From contig NZ_JARVSC010000010.1 in assembly GCF_030209375.1 (NCBI RefSeq), positions 1-64,000 of the forward strand: a stretch of DNA of 64,000 nucleotides. Reading direction: 5' to 3'. Below the pieces are notes generated by a model. It made no database searches, was not told the origin of the DNA, and was given only the letters and a program-made list of their open reading frames with translations. The DNA comes from Plantibacter sp. ME-Dv--P-122b (GTDB lineage Bacteria > Actinomycetota > Actinomycetes > Actinomycetales > Microbacteriaceae). Of this stretch, positions 31,614 through 39,813 are shown in pieces. The position numbers were made by a program, and so were the translations under genes. Numbering within the stretch: the first letter of the stretch is position 1; each line of letters begins with the position of its first letter.

Positions 31614-33155
31614 TCAGGCGGCGAGGTGGATTCGTCCGCCTCGGATGGGGGTTCGGTGGCGGTCGATGTGGCTGGGTGGGATGAACCAGGGGATGCCGTT
31701 CTGGATGGTGATGGTCCAGTGGTCGTCGTGGATGCGGTGGTGGTGGAAGGGGCAGAGGAGTACCCCGTTGTCGAGGTTGGTGGGTCCGCCTTGGGACCAC
31801 CATCGGATGTGGTGGGCTTCGGTGAAGGATGGTGGGTGGGTGCAGCCGGTCCAGGCGCAGCCGCCGTCGCGTTCGGCGAGGGCGAGTTTCTGGGCGCGGG
31901 TGAAGAGGCGGGTGCTGGTGCCGAGGTCGAGGACTTGGGAGGGGCCGTTGAGGATCATGGGGATGAGGTTGGCGTCGGCGGCGAGGCGGCGGAGGGCGCC
32001 AGGGCCGATGGGTTCGTCGATGCCGTCGATGGTGGCGGTGCCGAGGCCGGTTTGCAGGGTGTCGTGGTCGGTGCGGATGATGACGGTGACGGGGGTGAGT
32101 TCGGTGGCGGCGGCGCTGCAGCCGGCCAGGTGTCGGAAGGTCTCGGTGAGGGCGATGGCGCGTCGTCGGTCGATGGGGATGAGGGTGGGCCCGTCGGGCA
32201 TCGGGGTGCCGGATCCGTCGGGTTGCTCGGCGGGGTCGGCCGTGTCGGGGTGGATGAAGTGGGGACGGCGGGTGGTGGCTGCGATGAGGGCGTCGAGGCC
32301 GGCGCGGATGAAGGCGGCGCTTTCGGGGGCGAGTTCGGCGCGGAGGAGGGTCATGCCGGTGGGGAGTTCGTGGATGGTGCAGCGTTCGGCTCGGCGGAGG
32401 AGTTCGTCGCGGGGTTCGCGGCCGTCTTGGTCGAGGCGGGTGCGGACGAGTTTCGCGATGCGGGTGACGTCCTGCAGGGGTGCATGGGCGGCGTGCTCGA
32501 TGGCGATGACCGATGCGGCTTGCAGTTCGGGTTTGGTGCAGATGCGGCCCGCGTTGCGGAGCTCGCGGACGATGACCGCAGCACCATCGACGCTGAGGGG
32601 TGATCGGGGGCTGCCGAGCGTGCCGTGGTCGTGTGGATCACCTTCGGCCACGGCGGAGCGGGGATCGGCGGTGGGATCGGTTGTGCCGTCGAGAACGTGG
32701 GTCGGTTCGGTGTCGTCGTCGGGTTCGGGCGTCGGTTCGAGGGCGGCGGCGATCTCGGGGAACGGGCATTCCTCCAACTCGCCGAGCAGCCCGCGCGGTT
32801 GGGTGATGGCGGCACCGACCTCGGCGATCGCCGCGCCGCGGGCGCGGGAGACGCGCCACCGTTCGGCGACCATGACGCCCGGGTTGGCGTAGCCGGCGGC
32901 GCGCACGAGGGTGCCGTCGCGGCCACTGGGCGACGGCCGCAACGCGATCGCGCCGACGACGCGGGCCGCGAGGACCTCGACCGCATGCTGCACGGCACCG
33001 AGTTCGTCGAGGACCCGCAGGATCGCCTCGTCGTTCATGTTCTCGAGCTGCTCCGCGACACCGGAACCTGAACGGATCGCGTCGAGCGCACCCTGCCACA
33101 CCGCATTGAACCCGGCCGCGGCGGCGGCGAGCGGGCTTGGTGCGGTGCTGGTCAT
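31614..33155 (-). CDS. DUF222 and HNH-endonuclease domain protein (13E12 type)
   Basis: 513 aa. The N-terminal DUF222 region (about 1-370) is helical and variable. The HNH site near the C-terminus reads G-C-A-W-T-G-C-T-H-P-P, then E-A-H-H-I-R-W-W-S-Q-G-G-P-T-N-L-D-N, then L-L-C-P-F-H-H-H-R-I-H. This multicopy family is widespread in actinobacteria; its function is unknown and may be nuclease or mobile. Base composition and the dense flanking repeats suggest a mobile-like context. Start ATG 33155 gives MTSTAPSP; the frame runs open further upstream without better support. Confidence 0.88.
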   Translation of the reverse strand: MTSTAPSPLAAAAAGFNAVWQGALDAIRSGSGVAEQLENMNDEAILRVLDELGAVQHAVEVLAARVVGAIALRPSPSGRDGTLVRAAGYANPGVMVAERWRVSRARGAAIAEVGAAITQPRGLLGELEECPFPEIAAALEPTPEPDDDTEPTHVLDGTTDPTADPRSAVAEGDPHDHGTLGSPRSPLSVDGAAVIVRELRNAGRICTKPELQAASVIAIEHAAHAPLQDVTRIAKLVRTRLDQDGREPRDELLRRAERCTIHELPTGMTLLRAELAPESAAFIRAGLDALIAATTRRPHFIHPDTADPAEQPDGSGTPMPDGPTLIPIDRRRAIALTETFRHLAGCSAAATELTPVTVIIRTDHDTLQTGLGTATIDGIDEPIGPGALRRLAADANLIPMILNGPSQVLDLGTSTRLFTRAQKLALAERDGGCAWTGCTHPPSFTEAHHIRWWSQGGPTNLDNGVLLCPFHHHRIHDDHWTITIQNGIPWFIPPSHIDRHRTPIRGGRIHLAA

Positions 33156-33249
33156 GGATCCATCCAAACACGGACCACTGACATTCGAACGCACGCCGAA
33201 TCAGCCTTTGATCTGGTTATTTATCCGACAGGTGACGTCCGCTCGGGGC

Positions 33250-33440
33250 GCCCTTCGACAGGCTCAGGGACCGGCGGTGACACGGTCGCGGAGTCCGTGG
33301 AGGTGCGGTGGGGTAGGTCGCTCGGGGTGCCCTTCGACAGGCTCAGGGATCGGCGGTGATGCGGTCGTGGAGTCCGTGGAGGTGCGGTGGGGAAGGTCCC
33401 TCAGGGCGCCCTTCGACAGGCTCAGGGGTCGGCGTGACGC
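33250..33440. repeat. 79-bp tandem repeat, about 2.4 copies, containing the dispersed repeat
   Basis: Copies begin at 33250, 33329 and 33408 (79 bp each, the last partial). Each starts with GCCCTTCGACAGGCTCAGGG and continues into a CGGCGGTGA...GGAGTCCGTGGAGGTGCGGT body. Another isolated repeat copy is at about 33573. The gap 33156-33645 contains no supported gene. Confidence 0.85.
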
Positions 33441-33633
33441 GCCGTGGGAAGGTCGCTCGTGGCCGCTTCGAGAGGCTCAGGGAGCGAGGTTCGGCGGTTC
33501 TCGAGGAACGGGGCGGGAGATTCCCGCGGGTCGCACGATCGGTGCAGAGACTGAGACGCCGGCGATCGGCCCTTGAGCTTGTCGAAGGGCCCCACGCGGA
33601 CACCTTCCCCGACCGCAGCGCCAGGCCCGCGCG

Positions 33634-33639
33634 TAGGAT
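33634..33639 (+). promoter_or_regulatory. Leaderless -10 box of the SnoaL-like gene
   Basis: TAGGAT, 6 nt before the ATG at 33646. Confidence 0.5.
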
Positions 33640-33645
33640 CACCGC

Positions 33646-33981
33646 ATGCGTCCATCGGCGATCGACACGGTTCTGGCGTTCATGCGGGCGTTCCGCGAGC
33701 AGGATCGGGCTGCCGCCGAGGCGCTCATGCACGAGGACTTCGTCTTCACGAGCCCGCAGGACGACCACATCGACCGAGCGGCGTGGCTCAAGCGCTGCTT
33801 CCCGAGTGCCGACCATTTCGACACTCCGGGCGTGACGCTCCAGATCGTCGAGACCGACGGCATCGTCCTCCACCGCTACGAGTACGTCGTACAAGGGAAG
33901 ACGTACCGCAACCTGGAAGCGACTCGTGTCGTCGCCGGCACCGTCCGGGAGGTCGAGGTCTACTTCGGTGGCGCTGTCTGA
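33646..33981 (+). CDS. SnoaL/NTF2-like protein
   Basis: 111 aa, starting MRPSAIDTVLAFMRAFREQD, with the alpha+beta cone pattern of the NTF2-like superfamily: an N-terminal helix, A-L-M-H-E-D-F-V-F-T-S-P, and beta strands to the end (T-V-R-E-V-E-V-Y-F). No membership-defining catalytic residues; may bind a small ligand. Leaderless. Confidence 0.8.
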   Translation: MRPSAIDTVLAFMRAFREQDRAAAEALMHEDFVFTSPQDDHIDRAAWLKRCFPSADHFDTPGVTLQIVETDGIVLHRYEYVVQGKTYRNLEATRVVAGTVREVEVYFGGAV

Positions 33982-34016
33982 CGGGTCTCCGCCGATTCGC
34001 CCGGCAGGTCCGCGAC

Positions 34017-34490
34017 TCAGTGGGCGAGCAGCGCGTCGAGCCGTTCGAACCCCTCGACGACGCCGCGCTCCATCCCGTTCTCGATCATGCCGTCGCGTCC
34101 TTCGATGCTCGGGAACACACTCCATCCCGACACGCGCGTGCGGCCGTCGCCGAGGTCTGAGAACCGCATCGTCTCGAGGCTCACCTCGTCCGGCATGCCC
34201 TCCCATTCGAACGTCTGGATGATGAGCTCATCGGGCCGCACCCGGTGGAAGACGCCGGTGAAGGCGTACTCGTTCCCCTCCGGATCGGCGTGGACGTAGC
34301 GGTAGCGGCCGCCGGTCGTGAGGTCGTAGGCGTCGATCCGCATCTCGTAGCCGTTCGGGCCGTTCCACCTGCGGACGAGGTCCGGGTCGGCGTAGGCGTT
34401 GAAGACGGCGGCGATCGGGGCGTCGAAATCGCGGACGATCTCGATGAAGGGTGTGCCCTCAGGTGCGGTGATGGTCACGGGACTGGTCAT
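34017..34490 (-). CDS. SRPBCC / AHSA1-like domain protein
   Basis: 157 aa. Typical AHSA1 features are I-V-R-D-F-D-A-P-I-A-A-V-F-N-A-Y-A-D-P (about 18-36), P-D-L-V-R-R-W-N-G-P and G-G-R-Y-R-Y-V-H. Lipid- or ligand-binding cavity family. Its ATG overlaps the ArsR stop by 4 bases, a standard ArsR-SRPBCC operon. Confidence 0.9.
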   Translation of the reverse strand: MTSPVTITAPEGTPFIEIVRDFDAPIAAVFNAYADPDLVRRWNGPNGYEMRIDAYDLTTGGRYRYVHADPEGNEYAFTGVFHRVRPDELIIQTFEWEGMPDEVSLETMRFSDLGDGRTRVSGWSVFPSIEGRDGMIENGMERGVVEGFERLDALLAH

Positions 34491-34882
34491 GATTCCTGCT
34501 CCTCTGCGGCGAGGTGGTGTGGTGGTGTCGGTCGCTCCGGCGTCGACGTCGACGCCAAGAGCGTGTCCAGCCGGCGGAAGCGCTGCTCATGGTCGAGGCG
34601 GTAGTGGTCGATCCAACCGGTGAGCCGCGCGAGCATGGCGGGCGCGAGATGGACGGGTCGGCGCTGGGCGTCTCTCGTCCGGGTCACGAGGCCGGCCGTC
34701 TCCAAGACCTGGATGTGCTTGGACACCGCCTGCACCGTGATCGAGAACGGCTCCGCCAGCTCGTTGACCGTCGCTGGTCCACGACTCAGGCGGGCGATCA
34801 TGCGCCGCCGGATCGGATCCGCCAGCGCGAGGAACGCTCGGTCGAGCAGTGGTTCGTCCTGCTCGATCTCCTGTTCGCCCAC
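34487..34882 (-). CDS. ArsR-family transcriptional regulator
   Basis: 131 aa. The winged helix runs about 12-90, with A-L-A-D-P-I-R-R-R-M-I-A-R-L-S, A-T-V-N-E-L-A-E-P-F-S-I-T-V-Q-A-V-S-K-H-I-Q-V-L (recognition helix) and R-R-P-V-H-L-A-P wing. No CxC metal site, so it is probably of the non-metal type paired with SRPBCC proteins. Autoregulation through the palindrome at 34901-34922 is likely. Confidence 0.9.
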   Translation of the reverse strand: MGEQEIEQDEPLLDRAFLALADPIRRRMIARLSRGPATVNELAEPFSITVQAVSKHIQVLETAGLVTRTRDAQRRPVHLAPAMLARLTGWIDHYRLDHEQRFRRLDTLLASTSTPERPTPPHHLAAEEQES

Positions 34883-34900
34883 GTCGTCCGATCCGATCTA

Positions 34901-34922
34901 TATTCAACTGTACAATTGAATA
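34901..34922. promoter_or_regulatory. 22-bp imperfect palindrome, candidate ArsR operator
   Basis: Halves TATTCAACTGT and ACAATTGAATA are complementary at ten of eleven positions (mismatch C/A), centred on TGTACA. It lies 19 nt upstream of the arsR ATG and is AT-rich in an otherwise GC-rich region. Confidence 0.7.
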
Positions 34923-35004
34923 CGACTCTAGAGTGGTCGGTCGAGATCCGTCAAGGTTCGTGCTGCCCATCGGGCCGAATGACTCGCTCTGACAGGATTG
35001 AGTC

Positions 35005-35607
35005 ATGCGCATCACTTCTCGTCGAACGACCCTGGCCGCAGCTCTCGCGGTCGCTGCCCTCGCCCTCGCCGGTTGCTCCGCCGGCTCATCGTCGGACGCC
35101 GACCGCGCCTCCGCCTCACCGACACCGTCGGTGTCGCAGCCGCCGAGCACACCGGTGCAGGAGCAGACGCTCACCGACGCCGTCGACGGCACGAAGGTGA
35201 CCGCCCTCGCGATGGTCGACGACTTCCCGGCGCCTGCAGGCACCACCGATGGCCTGCGTCCGATGCTCGTCCAGGTCCGACTCGAAGCCGGCGACGAGTA
35301 CGGCGGGAGCGTCTTCCCTCATCGCGTCTCGGTCACCACCCGTGCCGTCAACCTCGATTACGTGACACTCGGCCTCGGCACGCCCGAAGAGTTGAAGGCG
35401 CCGATGGCGTCGGCCGGCTACTCGCTCCTGCAGGCGACACCGGCCGGCGAGACGGCGACCGGCTGGATCGGCGCCTGGGTCCGCACCGACGAGACCGAGT
35501 TCGACCTCGTCTACGACCGCCCGGAGGGCAAGGTCATCGGCGGCAGCAAGAGCGGCGAGGTCGTGCCGCCGAGCCGTGACATCGTCCCGCTCATTCCGCA
35601 GGACTAG
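35005..35607 (+). CDS. Lipoprotein of unknown function
   Basis: 200 aa. Signal peptide with lipobox L-A-G-C (Cys24), then a Ser/Pro-rich linker (about 25-50). The remaining ~150 residues are beta-rich, with V-T-A-L-A-M-V-D-D-F-P-A-P and W-V-R-T-D-E-T-E-F-D-L-V-Y. Resembles a small extracytoplasmic sandwich domain; not identified. Start ATG 35005. Confidence 0.75.
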   Translation: MRITSRRTTLAAALAVAALALAGCSAGSSSDADRASASPTPSVSQPPSTPVQEQTLTDAVDGTKVTALAMVDDFPAPAGTTDGLRPMLVQVRLEAGDEYGGSVFPHRVSVTTRAVNLDYVTLGLGTPEELKAPMASAGYSLLQATPAGETATGWIGAWVRTDETEFDLVYDRPEGKVIGGSKSGEVVPPSRDIVPLIPQD

Positions 35608-35631
35608 CCGGACCATCGAGCTGACGAGGCC

Positions 35632-36333
35632 TCACAGCAGGACGAGTACGCCGCCCGTCGTGTCCTCGAGGAGCGCGGCGAGGCCCGCCTGGAAGGCGTC
35701 GCCCGCACGCTGAGCCACCTCGGGCATGCCGTTCGGCGCCGTCCGTGGTTCGTCGGCCCGCCGAGCGGACGCACCCGGCCAGACCACCGCGGTGACGTTC
35801 ACCGTCGGTTCGGGCAACTGCGCACCGACGACGAGGAACTGCCGCCCGAGGTTCGACGCCGACGAACGGTCCGCCGCATCGAGCAGCTCGGGGCCGAGGA
35901 CGACGACGAGATCCGGCGCGTCGGCCAGCACGTCCGCGAAGGGATCGCCGGAACCGGACGCACCGGGAGACACCGTCGCCGTGCGAACCGTGGCAGAAGT
36001 CGCACGTGAGCGGATCGCGTCCACCGCGGCGTCGAGCTCGGGGTCGGTGCCAGGTGCCACGGCGGTCACGATCACGACGGTGAACCCGGCCGGCGCGACC
36101 GCGGTCGACCACGTCGTCGGGTCGGGCGTGCTCGATGCTCCCGGCACCGGCTGCGTGACCGCGTTCGGGCCGACCGGTGCCCTGGGCGTGCCGGTCGCGT
36201 CCGCCACCGACCCCGTGACGTCGCTCGCGGCTGGACCCGTGCACGCGGTGAGGGCGATGGTGAGCGCGACTGCGGCGGTGACCGCCGAGACGGAACCGAC
36301 CGTTCGCCGGTCGGATGTGCGGAACAGTGGCAT
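35632..36333 (-). CDS. Lipoprotein, BMP/periplasmic-binding-like
   Basis: 233 aa from ATG 36333 (an in-frame GTG at 36348 is an alternative). Lipobox L-T-A-C (Cys31). After a Pro/Thr-rich linker, the sequence V-V-I-V-T-A-V-A-P-G-T-D-P-E-L, D-L-V-V-V-L-G-P-E-L-L-D-A and F-L-V-V-G-A-Q-L reads like one lobe of a periplasmic-binding (BMP/PBP1) fold, truncated relative to full binding proteins. Ligand unknown. No transporter gene adjacent. Confidence 0.65.
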   Translation of the reverse strand: MPLFRTSDRRTVGSVSAVTAAVALTIALTACTGPAASDVTGSVADATGTPRAPVGPNAVTQPVPGASSTPDPTTWSTAVAPAGFTVVIVTAVAPGTDPELDAAVDAIRSRATSATVRTATVSPGASGSGDPFADVLADAPDLVVVLGPELLDAADRSSASNLGRQFLVVGAQLPEPTVNVTAVVWPGASARRADEPRTAPNGMPEVAQRAGDAFQAGLAALLEDTTGGVLVLL

Positions 36334-36452
36334 ACAGGATCCGATCACGGGATGAGTGGTTGGTCCAGCCGGGGCCGGACGACGGGAACGCGGGCGTCCC
36401 CGTCGTCCGCTCGCTGACGAGCACGGGCGACGAGGACGCCTGCGGGGTTGCG

Positions 36453-38840
36453 TCAGCCCTCGCGACGCGCGCGGGCGCGACGCTGCAGCAGCGTCAGCGC
36501 GCCGCCCAACAGGAGCATGAACGCGATCGCGACGATCCCGCCGATCTCCGCGCCCGTGTTCGCGAGCGGGTCGGAGCCGGATGCGACCGGAGCCGGGGAT
36601 CCCGCCCCGGTACCGCCCCCCGCACCAGGCGTGCCGGGCACGGCGGGAGCCGCGGTGACCGTGACCGTGCGGCTCGCCGTCGCCGTGTTGCCGGCGGCGT
36701 CGGACACCGCGTAGCTCAACGCGTATGTGCCCGGCGTCGTCGTGTCGACGGAGCCCGAGACGGTGATCGCCGCCGTCAGGTCGCCGTCACGCGCATCCGA
36801 GGCGGTGACGCCGGCGAGCGCGTCGAAAGTCGCGCCCTGCTCGACCGTGGTCTCGGCCTCGGGGAGCACGAGGCTCGGCGCGGCCGTGTCCTCACGCTGG
36901 AGGGTGACCTCGTCGACGACGCTGTTCACGGCCGCCCGAGCAGCACTGTTGGCTTCGCTTCGGAGCGTCGTGATCGTGATGGAGTCGTCGGTCACCGTGA
37001 TGTTCGAGTAGTTGCGCGTGTACTCCTGGTTGATGACCGAGGCGAACCAGGCGTCAGGCGCCTTCACGTCGTAGTACTTCGACCCGCTCGCGGAGTTGGC
37101 CGTGACGTAGAGGACCTCGCCCGCCCCGGCGGTGACCGTGCCCTGCGCGGCGGTCTCATCCGGGTTCGCGAGCTCGCCGTCCTTGATGAGGTAGCTGCGG
37201 GTGTAGCTGTGGTCGTGCCCCTGCAGGACGAGGTCGACACCGAGGTCGGAGATGATCGACGGCAGCTTCGCCCGCATGTCCACGATCTGCGTATCGTTCG
37301 TGTGCGCCGCCACCGAGTAGATGGAGTGGTGGAACGCGAGCACCTTCCACTTCGCGGTCGCGCCCTGCTCGGCGACGACCTGCTCGAGGAACGCGGCGTG
37401 CGAGTCGTAGTCGCTGCTGTTCGAGTTGATCACCATGAACAGGACGTCCTTGTAGGAGAACCAGTAGTCGCCGCCTGAGGAGGTGCCGGAGGTCGCCGCG
37501 CCGGCGGTGGGGTCCAGGTTCGGCACGTTGTAGTGCTGCTCGTAGGCCTTCGAACCGACGTCGTGGTTGCCGTTGACGGGCACGAGCGGCATGGTACGCA
37601 GCTGCTCGGGCGCGAGGAAGGCGTCGTAGTGGTCCTCGTTGCCGGCGCGCTCGACCTGGTCGCCCGCTGAGAACAGCAGTTCCGCATCGGGGTAAGCGGC
37701 CTGTGCGACGTTCAGGGTGTCGGCCCAGCCGGCCTGGTCGTTCGCGACGTTCCCGGAGGCACCGATCTGCGGGTCCCCGACGAAGAGGAAGTCGTAGTCA
37801 CCGGAGAAGGACTTCGTCGTGAACGCCGAGACCTCCGACCAGCCGTTGTCGTCACTACCGACCCGATAGACATAACCGGTGCTCTCGGCGAGTCCCGTGA
37901 TCGTCGCGAAGCGGTTGAACTCACCACTCGTCGTGACGCCGCCGACACCCGGCACGTTCACCGCCGACGCCTCGGGGAAGGCGTCACCGGTCATCGCGGA
38001 CGCCGGTGCGACCTGGGCGACCTGGGCCACATCACGGTCGCTGTACCAGGTGATGCCGCGTTCGCTCTCATCGGCGCCGATCGTGAGGACGACGTCGGAG
38101 ATGGAGACGGGTTCGTCAGCGGCGACCGGGGCGAGCGAGGTCAGGTCGAAGTAGATGTCCGAGCTCGTGGCCCGGTCCTGGTAGAGCGCGACCGCGACGG
38201 TGTTCTCGCCCGCGACGAGCGCGCTCGCCGGGACGGTGAACGCGGAGGTGAGCGGATCGCCGTTGCTGGCGCCCGCGTACATCTGGTTGCGTGATGCCTC
38301 GGGCGCCGCCTCGACCTGCTCGTCGACGAAGCCGGCGACCTTGGTGCCGTTCACGAAGACCTGCACGGCGTCGTCGTACACGATGCTGCCCTGGAGGCTG
38401 TCGAGTCCGTCGAGCTGCTCACCGGTCAGCTCGAAGTCCGAACGGAAGTGGTACGTCGGCACATCGGGTGCCGCGCTGCCGTCGATGTACTGGTTGAGCA
38501 GGGTCTTCGCGGTGTAGGGGCCGATGCCGGTCGCGCGACCGTTCTTCGCGCCGAAGCTGCCGTTCGCGGTCTTCCAGGCGCTGTCGTCGAAGCCGCCCTG
38601 CGTCCAGACCAGGCGATCGGTGGAACCGGCGGCCGGGTCGCTCGCGTCGTCGGAGTAGCTCCAAACGGTCGACGCGGTGTCGAGGAAGGTGTCGGGGTAC
38701 GAGGCCGCCTGCGCCGGTGCGGCGGCGGTGGTGCCGACGCCCGCGAGGAGCACGAGCGCTCCGAGGGTACCGCCGGTGAGTCGCGTCGCGCGGTGTCGCG
38801 AGCGGTGGCGCGTGTCAGTCGCGCCGGTGATGTCATTCAC
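36453..38840 (-). CDS. Cell-wall-anchored purple-acid-phosphatase-like metallophosphoesterase
   Basis: 795 aa from GTG 38840 (GGAGATCT upstream). Signal peptide about 1-41 (T-A-A-A-P-A-Q-A-A-S). An FN3-like N-domain is followed by a metallophosphoesterase domain (about 350-620) with F-V-G-D-P-Q-I-G, S-A-G-D-Q-V, P-V-N-G-N-H-D-V, F-H-H-S-I and L-Q-G-H-D-H-S-Y, all five metal-ligand motifs. Near the C-terminus an Ig-like DUF5011 domain precedes the sorting signal L-A-N-T-G-A, a hydrophobic helix and R-R-A-R-A-R-R. A PHO-box-like repeat lies 125 bp upstream, suggesting induction by phosphate starvation. Confidence 0.9.
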   Translation of the reverse strand: MNDITGATDTRHRSRHRATRLTGGTLGALVLLAGVGTTAAAPAQAASYPDTFLDTASTVWSYSDDASDPAAGSTDRLVWTQGGFDDSAWKTANGSFGAKNGRATGIGPYTAKTLLNQYIDGSAAPDVPTYHFRSDFELTGEQLDGLDSLQGSIVYDDAVQVFVNGTKVAGFVDEQVEAAPEASRNQMYAGASNGDPLTSAFTVPASALVAGENTVAVALYQDRATSSDIYFDLTSLAPVAADEPVSISDVVLTIGADESERGITWYSDRDVAQVAQVAPASAMTGDAFPEASAVNVPGVGGVTTSGEFNRFATITGLAESTGYVYRVGSDDNGWSEVSAFTTKSFSGDYDFLFVGDPQIGASGNVANDQAGWADTLNVAQAAYPDAELLFSAGDQVERAGNEDHYDAFLAPEQLRTMPLVPVNGNHDVGSKAYEQHYNVPNLDPTAGAATSGTSSGGDYWFSYKDVLFMVINSNSSDYDSHAAFLEQVVAEQGATAKWKVLAFHHSIYSVAAHTNDTQIVDMRAKLPSIISDLGVDLVLQGHDHSYTRSYLIKDGELANPDETAAQGTVTAGAGEVLYVTANSASGSKYYDVKAPDAWFASVINQEYTRNYSNITVTDDSITITTLRSEANSAARAAVNSVVDEVTLQREDTAAPSLVLPEAETTVEQGATFDALAGVTASDARDGDLTAAITVSGSVDTTTPGTYALSYAVSDAAGNTATASRTVTVTAAPAVPGTPGAGGGTGAGSPAPVASGSDPLANTGAEIGGIVAIAFMLLLGGALTLLQRRARARREG

Positions 38841-38964
38841 GCAGATCTCCAGTGTTCTTCCGAGGTGCGAGCATCGCCCGCACCGCCGAGCGAATCGCAA
38901 CGCTCGGCAGCCGATCACGGTACGGAGACCGGATGAATGCGCGGTTGCGGGCGGACGACCCCGC

Positions 38965-38982
38965 GGTGACCGAACGGTGACC
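38965..38982 (-). promoter_or_regulatory. PHO-box-like direct repeat
   Basis: Read on the minus strand, GGTCACCGTTCGGTCACC contains two GGTCACC units with an 11-bp period. The actinobacterial PhoP box is a pair of GTTCACC-like units with 11-bp spacing. It lies 125 bp upstream of the phosphatase start. Confidence 0.55.
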
Positions 38983-39082
38983 CCGCCCGCCAGGTGTCGT
39001 CCAATCACGCGTCAACCCCGGGCGGATCCGCTGATATTCGGTACGCTGATGGCATAGCATTCGCCGACGAAGGAGATCCCGC

Positions 39083-39733
39083 ATGCCCGTGCCCTCAGCC
39101 AACCCGCCCGTCGAGCGTCGTTCACTCCGCGAGGTCGCCGTCGAGCGCATCCGCACGGCCATCTTCGACGGCACCCTCGAGCCGGGCGAGCACCTCAACG
39201 ACGGCGAACTGCAGTCGTGGCTCGGGATCTCCCGCACGCCGATCCGCGAGGCCCTCAACGACCTCGCCCGTGTCGGCCTCATCGAGATGGCGGCCCAGCG
39301 GTACACCCGTGTCGCTTTGCCGGACCCGGCACAGCGCACCGAGGTCATGCAGACGCTGGGCGCGATGCTCGGCGGTATCGTCCGCGTCACGGTACCCGGA
39401 CTCGGCGCGACGCAGAAGAAGGCGCTCGTCCGCGCGATCAACCAGGTGATCGTGGTCGTCGAGCAGCGCGACATCGCCGAGCACGGGCGACTCAGCTGGG
39501 AACTCTTCGACGCGTTCATCACCGCCTGCCCGAACGCCACGCTCGTCGCGGCGACCAAGGACATCATCGACGGCCTCACCTACCGGTCCTCCGCGACGCG
39601 CACCGAGGAGAACACCGACTGGGCTGCCAAGGAACAGGGCTACCCGGCGCTCCGTGAGGCGGTCGAAGCCGGCGACGCGATCGCCGCCGAACTGGCCGTC
39701 GAGAACATCTTCCGCCTCTCCGCGCAGCTGTAG
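39083..39733 (+). CDS. GntR-family regulator, FCD domain
   Basis: 216 aa. The winged helix (about 12-80) includes L-E-P-G-E-H-L-N-D-G-E-L-Q-S-W-L-G-I-S-R-T-P-I-R-E-A-L, typical of GntR. The C-terminal FCD region is helical (about 90-210) but with few of the usual metal-binding His. AAGGAGAT at about 39069-39076 is the ribosome binding site. Targets unknown. Confidence 0.9.
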   Translation: MPVPSANPPVERRSLREVAVERIRTAIFDGTLEPGEHLNDGELQSWLGISRTPIREALNDLARVGLIEMAAQRYTRVALPDPAQRTEVMQTLGAMLGGIVRVTVPGLGATQKKALVRAINQVIVVVEQRDIAEHGRLSWELFDAFITACPNATLVAATKDIIDGLTYRSSATRTEENTDWAAKEQGYPALREAVEAGDAIAAELAVENIFRLSAQL

Positions 39734-39741
39734 CCGGTCGG

Positions 39742-39813
39742 CCCTTCGACACGCGGATCCTGAGCGTGTCGACGGGGAGGGACCAGGAGACGGTCACCGA
39801 GCCTGTCGAGGTG
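39742..39813. repeat. Degenerate dispersed repeats of both types
   Basis: Degenerate CCCTTCGACACGCGGATC...GTCGACGGG material (about 39746-39776) is followed by GGTCACCGAGCCTGTCGAGG (39792-39811). The second overlaps the end of the APC permease gene. Confidence 0.6.

Noticed and set aside
31614-33155. Group I intron or intein homing endonuclease.
   Set aside because: The HNH domain is attached to DUF222, the ordinary actinobacterial 13E12 family. No intron or split host gene was seen.
36349-36452. Extra gene between the phosphatase and the BMP-like lipoprotein.
   Set aside because: Only 104 bp, with no ribosome site or conserved frame.
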